Origin: Lewinellaceae bacterium
Lineage (GTDB): Bacteria; Bacteroidota; Bacteroidia; Chitinophagales; Saprospiraceae
DNA: 64,000 nt
NCBI GenBank assembly: GCA_020636195.1
Contig: JACJYH010000002.1
Span: 496,001-560,000 of the forward strand
Direction: 5' to 3'
Below, in pieces: positions 1 through 9,829 of the stretch. The position numbers were made by a program, and so were the translations under genes. Numbering within the stretch: the stretch's first letter is position 1; the number at the start of each line of letters is the position of its first letter. Below the pieces are notes generated by a model, which had not been told where the DNA came from, searched no databases, and worked only from the letters and a program-made list of their open reading frames with translations.

Positions 1-2306
1 CCCCGCATGACTTCATAATAGATGGCATCTTTGATAAGGTCATCATTGAAAATTCTTCTTTCTGTGTGGATGGGTTGACGATTCGGAGGCGGTGTTCTGA
101 TGATCGATAAATCCCTTGCAGCCATCAAAGAAAATTGCAGTGTTCTCGGTATAGGCGTGGCTGTGAGCGTAAGGGTATCTACATTGACTTGAAGGGTTCT
201 GAGTTTTTCCTTGGCGCTGACACCAAATTTCTGTTCTTCATCTATGATTAAAAGGCCTAAATCTTTGAAATTTAGGTTTTTATTCAACAAAGCATGGGTG
301 CCGATGAGTATTTCTATTTTTCCTTCTTTTGTGAGCTGAAAAATGTCATTTTTTTCCTTAGTACTACGGAATCTATTGACATAATCCACTGTAACGCCAA
401 ACTCCTTGAGTCTGTCATGAAAGGTTTTATAATGTTGTAGTGCCAGTATCGTTGTAGGAACGAGAACAGCTACCTGTTTACCGCTGACAACAGCTTTGAA
501 TGCTGCTCTAATAGCGACTTCTGTTTTGCCGAAACCGACGTCTCCACAGACCAACCTATCCATTGGGTAAGGTTTCTGCATATCGGCTTTGACGTCTTGT
601 GTGGCAGTAAATTGATCGGGTGTGTCTTCATAAATAAAACTGGCTTCAAGCTCATTTTGCAAATATCCATCTTGAGGAAATTGGAATCCTTTTGATGCTT
701 TTCTTTGCGCATACAGTTTTATCAGTTCTTGAGCTATGTCTTTGACTTTTGCTTTGGTTTTTCGCTTAAGTGCTTTCCAAGCATCTGACCCTATTTTATT
801 GAGTTTTGGTTCTGTTCCTTCCTTACCTACGTACCTTGAAATTTTGTGCAATGAATTGATTCCTACATATAAAATATCGTTGTTTTGGTAGATGAGTCGG
901 ACAGTCTCTTGCTTGTGTCCATTGATTTCGATCGTCTCCAAACCCGAATATTTACCTACTCCGTGATCAATATGCGTGACAAAGTCTCCGGGTTGTAACT
1001 CTCGTAACATCTTGACATTCAGAGCAACATCTGATGTATAACTATTTTGTAGGCGATACCTATGAAATCTCTCGAATATCTGATGATCGGTATAGCAAGC
1101 TATTGCCAATTCCGTTTCTATGAAGCCTGCATGTAGGGAATGATGCAGTGGATGAAACTGAACTGCGACACGCATATCCTCAAAAATATTGTAGAAGCGT
1201 TCTATTTGTTTTACATTGTCAGTAAATATGTAGTTGGTAATACCCGCTGCTGTATTTTCTTGTAAGTTTTGGATAAGGAGGTTGAAGTTTTTATTGAAAA
1301 CAGGCTGTGGTTTAGAAAAAAATGGAATTGATATGACATCATCCGAACGTCTCTCATTCCCCAAATGTATAATATGGCAAAGGTCCAATTCATCCATAAT
1401 CTGTCCGGGATAAATGAAAGCCCTTTGATCATAGATGGTTTTTAGCTCTTCATCTTGATCGAATACCAGTTGGTTTGCGTAGGTTTCAGCTTTTTCGAAA
1501 CAAGTTTGCAAAACATCCTTCAAAAATTGAATATCCTTGATCCATACAGTTGTTTTGTCAGGAAGTATTTTAAAGATACTACTTTTTTGTTCTTTCGTGA
1601 ATGAAGTATTTATATTTGGGATAATATTTATTTCGACAATGTTTTGGATTGAAAGCTGGGTTAATGGATTGAAGGTTCTGATACTCTCAACATCTTCATC
1701 TAACAACTCAATTCGATATGGCCATTCATTTCCATACGAAAAGATATCTATGATGCCACCTCTGATGGCAAATTGACCTGGTTGATACACAAATTCTACC
1801 CGCTCAAAACTATACATCACCAATACTTCAATCAGTGTGTTCAAATCAAGAGAATGATTTTTTTGAATTTGAATTTTGTCAGCATCTAAGTATGATGGGT
1901 CAACCGCCTTTTCAAAAATAGCTTCGGGGTAGGTGACCAGAATTTTGACTTTTTTGGTTGTATGGAGCTTGTTGATACTGTCGGTACGGGTAAGAACATT
2001 GGATTTATCCAATTCATCAAACTGTTGTGGACGCTTGAAAGAATCTGGGAAGAAATATACCGCATGCTCATTGAGTATGGATTGTAAGGTAGTGAAGATA
2101 TAGGCTGCTTCTTCTTTATCGGTGGCAATATACACTTGATGAGAAGTGCTATGTTTCATTGCAGCAGCCAAAATAAAGCAATCCAATCCACCTGACAAAC
2201 CCGATAATTGTAGGATTTGTGGTGTGTCACTCAATAAGATACCATTTAATTGACCGACCCTTGGATCTCCTTCAAACTGCGATAATAAATGTGATAGTGA
2301 GCTCAA
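1..2306 (-). CDS. mfd: Transcription-repair coupling factor Mfd (5' part, runs off the window)
   Basis: ATP-dependent translocase that pushes stalled RNA polymerase off DNA and recruits UvrA for nucleotide excision repair. About 770 codons are present; the gene continues past base 1. The translation shows UvrB-like N-terminal modules, an RNA-polymerase-interaction (CarD-like) segment with HIDHGVGKYSGLE (bases ~990-930), a Walker A motif GDVGFGKTEVA (~555-525) and the DEEQ box (~260-240). No ATG or GTG follows the last upstream in-frame stop (near 2358), so the best start is TTG at 2306-2304, giving SSLSHLLSQFEGDP. ATT at 2318 is the alternative. The gene starts 29 bases after the stop of the DsbA-like gene, which suggests co-transcription. 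Family identity is very secure; only the start is uncertain. Confidence 0.95.
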   Translation of the reverse strand, partial: MSSLSHLLSQFEGDPRVGQLNGILLSDTPQILQLSGLSGGLDCFILAAAMKHSTSHQVYIATDKEEAAYIFTTLQSILNEHAVYFFPDSFKRPQQFDELDKSNVLTRTDSINKLHTTKKVKILVTYPEAIFEKAVDPSYLDADKIQIQKNHSLDLNTLIEVLVMYSFERVEFVYQPGQFAIRGGIIDIFSYGNEWPYRIELLDEDVESIRTFNPLTQLSIQNIVEINIIPNINTSFTKEQKSSIFKILPDKTTVWIKDIQFLKDVLQTCFEKAETYANQLVFDQDEELKTIYDQRAFIYPGQIMDELDLCHIIHLGNERRSDDVISIPFFSKPQPVFNKNFNLLIQNLQENTAAGITNYIFTDNVKQIERFYNIFEDMRVAVQFHPLHHSLHAGFIETELAIACYTDHQIFERFHRYRLQNSYTSDVALNVKMLRELQPGDFVTHIDHGVGKYSGLETIEINGHKQETVRLIYQNNDILYVGINSLHKISRYVGKEGTEPKLNKIGSDAWKALKRKTKAKVKDIAQELIKLYAQRKASKGFQFPQDGYLQNELEASFIYEDTPDQFTATQDVKADMQKPYPMDRLVCGDVGFGKTEVAIRAAFKAVVSGKQVAVLVPTTILALQHYKTFHDRLKEFGVTVDYVNRFRSTKEKNDIFQLTKEGKIEILIGTHALLNKNLNFKDLGLLIIDEEQKFGVSAKEKLRTLQVNVDTLTLTATPIPRTLQFSLMAARDLSIIRTPPPNRQPIHTERRIFNDDLIKDAIYYEVMR

Positions 2307-2334
2307 GAATTTTAGAATTGAAATGGAGATGTGA

Positions 2335-3030
2335 TCATTGCAAACCTCGTGCTTTCAATAAAGCGATGAGTCGGTCTGCTTTCTGATAGCCCTGAGTAAC
2401 TAAAAAATGCTTTCCATTGATTTTGGCAATAACCGTTGGGAAACCCGTGGCGCCATATCTTTCGGCTTTTTCGAATTCTTTGTACACTGCTTCCTTAGTT
2501 CGCGGCTGACGATACAACTTCATAAAATTTTCATAATCAATGTCAAAGTGTGTGGCAATTTCACCATACAACTCTTCATCATGGGGTAGGTGATTGTCCA
2601 CATAAAATCCTTTTTGAACAGCCTTGAAATATGCGTATTTTTTTTCTGGCTCAAGCATCCCCATGACAAATACAGCTCTACATGCAGGCTCAGTATTGTA
2701 CATGACAGATGTCTTGGATAATATTCCATAGTTGAAATCTTGACCACTGACTTTGTGCACTTCTTGCCAATGCGTGTATAAAAAGTCCTTTAATTCCATC
2801 ATTGTTTCACTGCCATCAGGTCTAAGACCTCCCATAATGATTTCAAATGGTGTATCAGGAAAAGCCTCTAAAATCTTATCCATTTCAGGTGCAAACCCGT
2901 AGCACCACGAGCACATAGGATCACCAATATAGATTAAGGTATCCCTTTGAGCATTCAAATTTGATGAATTCATTCCAAACAGGACTATAATTATGTAGAT
3001 GTATTTAATTTGCCAAGGTTTCATTTTCAA
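2335..3030 (-). CDS. DsbA-family thiol-disulfide protein (FrnE-like), exported
   Basis: 231 aa. Residues 1-28 form a signal peptide ending ...SNLNAQ, so the protein acts in the periplasm. The thioredoxin-fold active site is CSWC at residues 40-43, followed by the helical insertion of the DsbA/FrnE group. The cis-proline loop is GFPTV near residue 197. Likely role: oxidation or isomerisation of disulfides in exported proteins; the substrate cannot be told. The start overlaps the 3' end of lspA by 26 bases, and mfd follows closely, so lspA-dsbA-mfd probably share a transcript. Family call is firm; the exact redox role is inferred. Confidence 0.85.
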   Translation of the reverse strand: MKMKPWQIKYIYIIIVLFGMNSSNLNAQRDTLIYIGDPMCSWCYGFAPEMDKILEAFPDTPFEIIMGGLRPDGSETMMELKDFLYTHWQEVHKVSGQDFNYGILSKTSVMYNTEPACRAVFVMGMLEPEKKYAYFKAVQKGFYVDNHLPHDEELYGEIATHFDIDYENFMKLYRQPRTKEAVYKEFEKAERYGATGFPTVIAKINGKHFLVTQGYQKADRLIALLKARGLQ

Positions 3031-3685
3031 CTATCGAATTTTCTTCATTTACTGTGGTTTCAATAGACTTTTTGTCGCTTTGAATGATATACCTATGAAA
3101 TAATAATATAGAAATGACACCTACAGAAATAGCGGCATCTGCAATATTGAAAACTGGTTTGAAAAACTCAAATCTTTGTCCACCCCAAATGGGGAATGAT
3201 TCCGGTAAGGTAGAATCAATTATTGGGAAGTAAAGCATATCAACTACTTTACCTGTTAAAAAACTTCCATAGCCACCTTCCGGTGGGAAAAGCACTGCTA
3301 CCGAACCGTGGTAGTATGATTCAGAAAAAATGATGCCATAAAATAAAGAATCTATAATATTGCCAATTGCACCGGCGATGATCATGCTGAAGAAAAAGAT
3401 CAAACCTTTGCTTTCTTTTTCCTTGATCATCTTGATCAACACATAGATGAGTATGGAAACAGTGACAATTCTAAACACACTGAGGAAGTATTTTCCAACC
3501 ACACCACCAAATGAAATACCGAATGCCATTCCATCATTCTCAACAAAGTGTATCCGTGCCCATTCCAAACCTAAAATATTAAAACCATCTCCGTAATGAA
3601 TGTTGGTTTTTATATAAAATTTTAGAGCCTGATCGATCAGGAGTACCAGAAAGATGGTTGCAATGGCTATTTGTTTTCGGCTCAC
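3005..3685 (-). CDS. lspA: Lipoprotein signal peptidase (signal peptidase II)
   Basis: Membrane aspartyl protease that removes the signal peptide of diacylglyceryl-modified prolipoproteins. At 226 aa it is longer than the ~165 aa enterobacterial form. Four hydrophobic segments are seen. The conserved blocks are VENDGMAFG, GAIGNIIDS, GKVVDMLYF and FNIADAAISVG; the last two carry the catalytic aspartates. About 25 residues are inserted between GNIID and GKVVD, as in many Bacteroidota LspA proteins, and the C-terminus has a charged tail. It is first of the lspA-dsbA-mfd group. Several lipoproteins in this window (M1 peptidase, MsrB, WG protein, esterase) would be its substrates. Confidence 0.95.
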   Translation of the reverse strand: MSRKQIAIATIFLVLLIDQALKFYIKTNIHYGDGFNILGLEWARIHFVENDGMAFGISFGGVVGKYFLSVFRIVTVSILIYVLIKMIKEKESKGLIFFFSMIIAGAIGNIIDSLFYGIIFSESYYHGSVAVLFPPEGGYGSFLTGKVVDMLYFPIIDSTLPESFPIWGGQRFEFFKPVFNIADAAISVGVISILLFHRYIIQSDKKSIETTVNEENSIVENETLAN

Positions 3686-3756
3686 ATTATTGTAAATTTA
3701 TACATGGATAATGCAATAACAGTGAAAAGGTTGTGAAAATATGGTTTGGCAAAAAT

Positions 3757-5412
3757 CTATTTGTTAGCAAACAATTTTTGGTAATATTCCTTAGCCATAC
3801 GCCCTGATTCAAAAGCAGGAGCTACATCCCTCATCGCATTTTTGGCTATTGCTATCCACTTCTTAGGTTTTTTGTAATACATTGGAAGTATTTCATTCTC
3901 AAGAATGTCTAGCAATGATTCGCTTTCCACTATGTTTTGTTGATCAAATGAAAGTGACCTGTCAGCAGGTGGAATGATGAAACTGTTGTAACCGTTTTTT
4001 GCAAATTCAGGAATCCAGCCATCAGGAATGGATAAGTTGATGGAGCCATTCATGGCGGCAGTCATACCGCTCGTACCTGATGCTTCTCTATATAATCTCG
4101 GATTATTCAACCAGATATCTGAACCTTTCTTGAGTTTAGCTGAGAGTTCCAACTCATATCCTGTCAATACGGCAATATTGGGGTAGGAATGAGATAAATA
4201 ATACAAAGCATTGAAAGTTTCTATGGCTGAATGATCCAATGGATATGGTTTTCCAGCCCAAATCAATTGGATCGGAAATTCAGTATTTCTCATTAACTCA
4301 TCGAACCTATCAAAGTCTGTTTTGATTAAATCTGCCCTTTTGTATCCGGCATATCGCCTAGCCCAAACGATGGTGAGGACATCAGGGTCAAATAATTTGC
4401 CGCTTTGGTCGGCGACAACCTTGAAAAGGTCTTCTTTCATCTCTCTTTTCCTAGCAGCAAAAAGTTTGTCATCATCGCTCTCGAAAGCATTTTCAAGGAT
4501 ATCATCTTTCCAATACTTTTTATTTTGGGCATTGGTGATAGACTTGATTTCGCAGATGTCATCATGACTTGACCACATTTCTCTTGAAACTTCACCATGC
4601 ATTTGGGAAACTGCGTTGGCAACCTTGGCCATTTTCAGGGCGCATAGTGTGTAATTCACTCTATCGTTGGTAATATTTAGAAGAGCTCTCACTTCATCAT
4701 CTGTGTTGCCATTGAAAAAAGACATCTTGCTCAATAAATGGAAATCACGTTCTTCATTTCCTGCTTCTTCCGGCGTATGAGTAGTGAAAACCAAATGCTG
4801 TCTGACTTCATCAAGATCTTTGTACTTGGAGTAGAGATAAAAAGCTAGTGGCAGAGCATGTCCTTCATTCATGTGAAATATATCGATTTCAAAATTCAGG
4901 ATATCCATGAGCTTTGCGCCGCCAATACCTAAAACGATAGATTGAGCAACTCTAGTGGATTCGTTGCCATCGTATAGTCTTTGGGTAATGGTTCGGGAGA
5001 CTTCGTCGTTTTCAGGGATGTCAGTGGAAAGTAGAAAAATGGGCGCTGTACCGAACACTTCCGGTTTCAATAAAAATACTTTAACCAGAACCGGTGATCC
5101 ATGTACTTCTACCGGAAAGACAATATCTGTGTCCGTCAGGAAGGAATAATTTTTTTCTACCCAATACGGCTTCATGCTACCATCCATCGCTCTACCTTGG
5201 TCATAGTAACCATATTTCCAGAGCATGCCTATGCCCACTAAATTCTGTTTCAATTCGTATGCGCTGCGCATGTGGGAACCTGCTAAAAAACCTAAACCAC
5301 CACTGTAAATTTTGAGAGATTGATCTATGGCGAACTCCATAGAAAAATAAGCTACTGAGGTACTGTATTCTTTTTTTGGGGTAAACCCAAATACATCACT
5401 TTTAGAAAGCAT
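3757..5412 (-). CDS. glgP: Alpha-glucan (glycogen) phosphorylase, short GT35 form
   Basis: Phosphorolysis of alpha-1,4-glucans to glucose-1-phosphate in the cytoplasm. 551 aa, the short archaeal/bacterial type rather than the ~800 aa glycogen phosphorylase. Family marks are YFSMEFAI near the N-terminus, IYSGGLGFLAGSH, FHMNEGHA, VWARRYAGYKRADL, IWAGKPYPLD and, near the C-terminus, SGTSGMTAAMNG. In this family the last motif usually reads SGMK, where the Lys binds pyridoxal phosphate. Here codon 451 is ACT (Thr; bases 4060-4062). The rest of the protein looks intact, so this is either a functional divergence or a lineage variant. It is a single-gene unit; the following ~270 bases hold no gene. 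Confidence 0.85.
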   Translation of the reverse strand: MLSKSDVFGFTPKKEYSTSVAYFSMEFAIDQSLKIYSGGLGFLAGSHMRSAYELKQNLVGIGMLWKYGYYDQGRAMDGSMKPYWVEKNYSFLTDTDIVFPVEVHGSPVLVKVFLLKPEVFGTAPIFLLSTDIPENDEVSRTITQRLYDGNESTRVAQSIVLGIGGAKLMDILNFEIDIFHMNEGHALPLAFYLYSKYKDLDEVRQHLVFTTHTPEEAGNEERDFHLLSKMSFFNGNTDDEVRALLNITNDRVNYTLCALKMAKVANAVSQMHGEVSREMWSSHDDICEIKSITNAQNKKYWKDDILENAFESDDDKLFAARKREMKEDLFKVVADQSGKLFDPDVLTIVWARRYAGYKRADLIKTDFDRFDELMRNTEFPIQLIWAGKPYPLDHSAIETFNALYYLSHSYPNIAVLTGYELELSAKLKKGSDIWLNNPRLYREASGTSGMTAAMNGSINLSIPDGWIPEFAKNGYNSFIIPPADRSLSFDQQNIVESESLLDILENEILPMYYKKPKKWIAIAKNAMRDVAPAFESGRMAKEYYQKLFANK

Positions 5413-5680
5413 ATTGTATATAAATTTTGGCTATTGACTTACAAAAAAGCGCAAAAATATAAAAATTATGCAACATGTGACCAAGATTACTATTATTGCA
5501 AATTTATGTCTAAGGTTGTCCCAATAATAGAGATGCAAGATTTTTTATAATATATCTTTTTTTTATTGCTTCGAAATTGTATAAAATAAAATTTAATTTC
5601 TATTAAATTAAATATAAGATCTCATGATATACGTTTACAGAAATGTTATCACTTAATACATGAATGTGGAAAACTCAAAG
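5413..5680. other. Intergenic region with a short IS-end-like sequence
   Basis: 268 bases, very AT-rich, no credible gene. At its left-hand end (5663-5684, running into the stop codon of the neighbouring gene) lies a 22-base stretch that matches the inner left terminus of the IS3-family element at 44473-44494 at 20 of 22 positions. Confidence 0.5.
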
Positions 5681-7063
5681 TTAATATTCTGTTCTTGACA
5701 CCTCTATCCAATAACCTTCAGGCGGTACTGGAGATAACCAAATTAATGTAATAATATTTCCTTTATCTAATTGAAAATTGCTCTTTAAATAGTAATTTGT
5801 TGTTTGGGAATCACAGCAAGGCATGTGGAGCATATTGTTATCAACCGGATTGCCTGGTCCATAAAGTATCAATATTTGTCCGACCTTTTCACCGTTTGAA
5901 AGGATGACATGAGGACATCCGGAACCACTACATGAAGTGCATGTAGAACTGTTGCAATTAACCTGTATGAAGGTTTTATTTCCTACAGTTATAGATTGTG
6001 TAGATCCACTAGGAAGAACATCTATTTCATTTTGTTCAAATTTGACAGCGCCTTTCACTACTCCATCTATTTCCAGATCCCCACCAATTAATGTTCTACC
6101 ACCATCATTTTGAAGGATAAGATCACTGGTGGTCCCATTATTTCTTGCCATTATTTCATTGTTATCAATAACAATATTTGTACTTGTGGAAGGTCCAGTT
6201 TGCAGGTAGCCTCCTCCCGAAAGTGAAGCATCACTTCCACCATAAATATTAAGTTTTACACCTGATGTAGTGGTAGATCCAATATCTACATTTCCACCAA
6301 AAGGATTCAATTTCATCAAAGCTGAAGATCCATTATATCTAGCCTGAATTGTGCGATAATCCAAAATTAAATTACTGGTGGATTCCTGACCAAGTAAGAA
6401 ATAACCGCTACCATTATATAGCCCGACTCCATAACCACCAACAATGTTAAGTTTCACCGCTGGATAAGAGGTACCAATTCCAACATTTTGAGATAATGCA
6501 AATAATCCATTGGTGTCTTGTGACCAATAATTTCCTCCTTTACCAATCAAATCCCATGAGTTCCCATTATAATAATAAAATCCCTGTTCTCCGTCGGTTT
6601 GAAATACCAACAACCCGGTAGGTATTGGAGAAGGGATTGCAAGGATTTCAGAAGCAAGTAACCTAGGGATTTAAATTCCTTTGTCATTTGAGTTTAGGTC
6701 CAAAATGGATTTGGAGTTGGGAGACGAAGTTCCTATACCGACTTTATTATTTGTGTAAACAGTGCCTGTTCCATCAGTCCAAGAAAATGGCCCATCTCCA
6801 ACTTTTTTCCAAGTGTCATAACTTCCGTCGAAATAATAAAGACCTTTGTTGACACCTTTTTGAAATATAAGTAAACCATCATTTGGGTCGGTAATCGCAT
6901 CTCTTTGTGCTAACGTCAATCTAGGTATATAAATGCCCTTATCATCGCTTGTAAGGTCTAAAACAGAACTGGGGTCTGGAGAAAGTGTGCCGATGCCTAA
7001 AGATTGGCCAATAATGGTACAGAAAGAAACTATTAGAATAATACCTGTCAAAATTGTTTTCAT
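5681..7063 (-). pseudogene. Exported repetitive surface protein, interrupted by one in-frame stop
   Basis: Read through, this is a single 460-residue protein: signal peptide (residues 1-19), two repeats of the form LDLxSxDKGIYIPRL, three VGIGTSxP/VDIG-type modules, and a cysteine-containing C-terminal domain. Such GIGT/IPRL proteins are common large exported proteins of Bacteroidota, function unknown. The reading frame is broken only by TAA at 6671-6673. The first repeat has DKGIYIPRL at the same place, so one TAT-to-TAA change explains it. Both halves (6671-7063 and 5681-6613) remain open in the same frame. It follows the beta-helix gene by 34 bases and is probably last in the operon that starts with the LytTR gene. 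A recent nonsense mutation or a sequencing error fit equally well. Confidence 0.7.
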
Positions 7064-7097
7064 TTTTTAAATGTAAGGAGTTATGAAAATTATAAAT

Positions 7098-9020
7098 CTA
7101 CTCTACAATGAGAGTTGAGCCGGGCTCTAGTTCCAACGGCTCATCAAAAATGCAATACGATCCCTGCAATATGGTTATTTTGTTCAAACTTGGTAAAATT
7201 AAATTAGGCTTGCTATTATCCATCCAGTTCGTTTCCTCGCTAAAATCTCCCCACCCATCAAAAATAAATTCATGGGTAGTAGTTATAAAAAATGTACCCA
7301 GTTCTCCTTCATTGTCAAACTGAATACTCCAGTAATTTGTAATTGGATTGAAAACAATATCTGCATCGCTTGGATTTATTATTTCCGGCGTGCTACTTAA
7401 AAATTGAGGAAAGTATTGATTGGTTATACCGGGAAATTTTATAATGCGAAGATGACTTTTATTGGAAATATTGGTTGACGATGGTAAATCATCGATGGAG
7501 TATGGATTATTATTAAAGTCCGTGAAATCAGAATTCTTGAAATATAATGTGATCTTTCCATTAAAATCTCCTGGGGTAAATTTCTGCAAGTAATAAAATC
7601 TCCTTACAAATACGGCGCTATTGTATACTACCGTTGCGTTTAAGCTATTTTTTGCCACTGCAATGAATTTTGAATTGATGCCTGTGCTTGGTTCCAATGC
7701 CGCCAGAAGTGAACAGTTTTCCAATGGTAAACCGGTATTTCCAGCCCACACTCTTGCTACTGTACTGTCACCATCATTGGGCATTGAATTTGCAATGAGA
7801 CCCGGCATGGATTGACTTTCATATGGTCCAATATCCGTTTTTACATTAAAGTTTCTTGGTTCTAATCGAATATCATTACTATTGATGTCTGGAGCATTAT
7901 TATCTCCTCGATTTAGACATATGCTACCTATACATACATTAAGACCATCGTCTGCTGTAAACCAAATATTATCACTACCATTTGGATCATTGATGTTTAT
8001 AAAATTGGGGTCTGAATAGTGACCATAAACAATTATACCTCCATTGGTAGTATTTTGGTCTTGCAAAACACAATGGTAGATATTCCTTTCACCACCACCA
8101 TTCCATGTATTGGAATTTCCCCAAACAATGCTGTTGTGGAGATCAATATTGGAAAGATTACTGTTATAAATTGCACCTCCACCACCTAGAGTGTAAACAT
8201 TGTTTACCAGGGCACAATGCGTTAATGCTGCTGTGCTGCTGTTTTCTAATCTAATTCCTCCACCATTAATAGCTGCTGAATTGTTGTATATGATGCAATT
8301 GACAAACTTTGGGTAACTGCTGTTGCTAAAAACACCTCCTCCATCTTCTGATGCAGCATTATTGTAGAATACACAATTTGTAAATTCGATAGAAGTACAA
8401 ATTCTAATATTTATACCTGCACCGTCGAATTGGTTTATAAATACGTTATTATCAACTTCAATAGATCCTGTTCCACTTGCCAGCCCATTTCTAATTCTAA
8501 ATCCTGAAATATTTACATTGTTGACATCATATGCTAATAAAACATGGTAAACAAAGACATTTGACGCTATTTCCCCATCCAATATGGTGGGATATAAAAC
8601 ATGATTTTGCACATTATTGCCTCCCCCTGGTGGAAATCCGCCTTTAATTGAAAGATTACTTTTGCCTATGAAAAAAGTAGAATTCCTATCTGTGCCCGAA
8701 GTGGGTTTATAAATCCCTTGAGCAACCTTGATAGTATATATATTGACCATATCACATGTATTTGCTATATCCAATGCCGAATACAAGTACTTTTTTGCAG
8801 TAGCCCAAGTTTTACCATCTCCAGTATTATCAGGTCTAGAACCATCGACAAAAAGGGTTTGTGTACTCAAATAATTATTGCAATTTATTCCTGATCCGGC
8901 CCCACCACCACCTCCACCGCCGCCTGGACAACCTAAACAATTTTTAGCGTTTATAAATGTGGGCTGACTTATAATGATGGAAAGAAATAATACAGTTTTG
9001 AAATATATTTTAATGTTCAT
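7098..9020 (-). CDS. Exported right-handed parallel beta-helix protein
   Basis: 640 aa. An N-terminal signal peptide (~1-25) is followed by CLGCPGGGG, a glycine-rich stretch. Residues ~45-330 show the polymorphic-outer-membrane/choice-of-anchor pattern: LFVDGSRPDNTGDGKTWATA, then repeated DGGGVF / INGGGIRLEN / GGGGAIYNSN rungs typical of pectin-lyase-like beta-helices. The C-terminal ~150 residues resemble a beta-sandwich with WGDFSEETNW. I see no catalytic signature. The protein is likely cell-surface or secreted; no canonical T9SS tail is obvious. It starts one base after the LytTR regulator's stop, so it is likely translated from the same message. Function unknown. Confidence 0.8.
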   Translation of the reverse strand: MNIKIYFKTVLFLSIIISQPTFINAKNCLGCPGGGGGGGGAGSGINCNNYLSTQTLFVDGSRPDNTGDGKTWATAKKYLYSALDIANTCDMVNIYTIKVAQGIYKPTSGTDRNSTFFIGKSNLSIKGGFPPGGGNNVQNHVLYPTILDGEIASNVFVYHVLLAYDVNNVNISGFRIRNGLASGTGSIEVDNNVFINQFDGAGINIRICTSIEFTNCVFYNNAASEDGGGVFSNSSYPKFVNCIIYNNSAAINGGGIRLENSSTAALTHCALVNNVYTLGGGGAIYNSNLSNIDLHNSIVWGNSNTWNGGGERNIYHCVLQDQNTTNGGIIVYGHYSDPNFININDPNGSDNIWFTADDGLNVCIGSICLNRGDNNAPDINSNDIRLEPRNFNVKTDIGPYESQSMPGLIANSMPNDGDSTVARVWAGNTGLPLENCSLLAALEPSTGINSKFIAVAKNSLNATVVYNSAVFVRRFYYLQKFTPGDFNGKITLYFKNSDFTDFNNNPYSIDDLPSSTNISNKSHLRIIKFPGITNQYFPQFLSSTPEIINPSDADIVFNPITNYWSIQFDNEGELGTFFITTTHEFIFDGWGDFSEETNWMDNSKPNLILPSLNKITILQGSYCIFDEPLELEPGSTLIVE

Positions 9021-9021
9021 C

Positions 9022-9462
9022 TTATAATAAATTTAAATTAATGTTAATAGAAATATTCTTCAGTATTGAGCCCCATGTTCTCCTGCTGACCGATGCATAG
9101 AATCCATGCAGCAATTGTAATTTTTGATTTTTTTTGTCAACACCTTTTATATGATATTTATTGATCAAAAAACTAGCATGAGTTCTCAAAAAAGATTTGT
9201 CTAGTTTAAGTATTTCTTCCCAATGTTTCAGAGTCTTAGATGTGAAATATGATTTGCTATAACTTGTAAATATTGTTGAATAATTTCCTGAAGACTTAAC
9301 CATAACAATATCATCAAACCATATTTTTTCATAATAACCATTGTTAAATGATTTTATAAGGATGAAATTGTCATTTGCATGATTAACATTTCGTTCTGCG
9401 ACATTTACTTTTACAAGTAGGCGAAGAGTTGGGTTTTGAGCTTTACAAACGGATGTGTTCAT
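9022..9462 (-). CDS. LytTR-domain DNA-binding regulator without receiver domain
   Basis: 146 aa. Residues ~35-140 form a LytTR domain: IWFDDIVMVKSSGNYSTIF, then FLRTHASFLINKYHIKGVD. This domain binds direct-repeat operators in the major groove. No receiver or membrane domain precedes it, so it is not itself a phosphorylation target. It is first gene of an apparent operon with the two surface proteins downstream and is divergent from the response regulator at 9830. It may regulate those surface genes, which is an inference from position. The intergenic region carries a 22-bp inverted repeat. Confidence 0.85.
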   Translation of the reverse strand: MNTSVCKAQNPTLRLLVKVNVAERNVNHANDNFILIKSFNNGYYEKIWFDDIVMVKSSGNYSTIFTSYSKSYFTSKTLKHWEEILKLDKSFLRTHASFLINKYHIKGVDKKNQKLQLLHGFYASVSRRTWGSILKNISININLNLL

Positions 9463-9829
9463 ATTACTTAATTTTAAAATCTTAAAATATTTAAAATTTG
9501 AAACTAGTCTAAAAGGAAATATTTGATGTGCAAAAACTAATTTTAATCAAAGAGTTTTATCATTTTATTCAATGCAAAGATGTGGTGGTTTGATTTGATT
9601 AACAATAGTTCATATGTGGTATTTTTAGTGCATAATCAATTGTTTTACATAAATGTTTTAAGAAAATCCCTTCAATTGACATTGATACACAAGTAATTGC
9701 GTGTGATTTGGAATTTGAAGAAAAAAATAAATTGAATTGGTACATAGGATGATGTTTATGTATAAATACCACATTTGAACTATTGCAAGTTATGGACAAT
9801 TCCACTATCTTTGAGTTAAATCTTAGAAA
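9463..9829. promoter_or_regulatory. Divergent control region between the LytTR gene and the response regulator
   Basis: 367 bases without a gene. Two 22-base arms (9603-9624 and 9764-9785) are inverted copies of each other, differing at one base, 139 bases apart. The conserved part reads TGTGGTATTT in the first arm. The arms may be paired operator sites or the ends of a short inserted element. I do not see a clear TAnnTTTG box with correct spacing. Confidence 0.45.

Noticed and set aside
9599..9805. A 68-codon minus-strand frame between the LytTR and response regulator genes
   Set aside because: It covers the inverted repeat and divergent promoter region and has no recognisable features.
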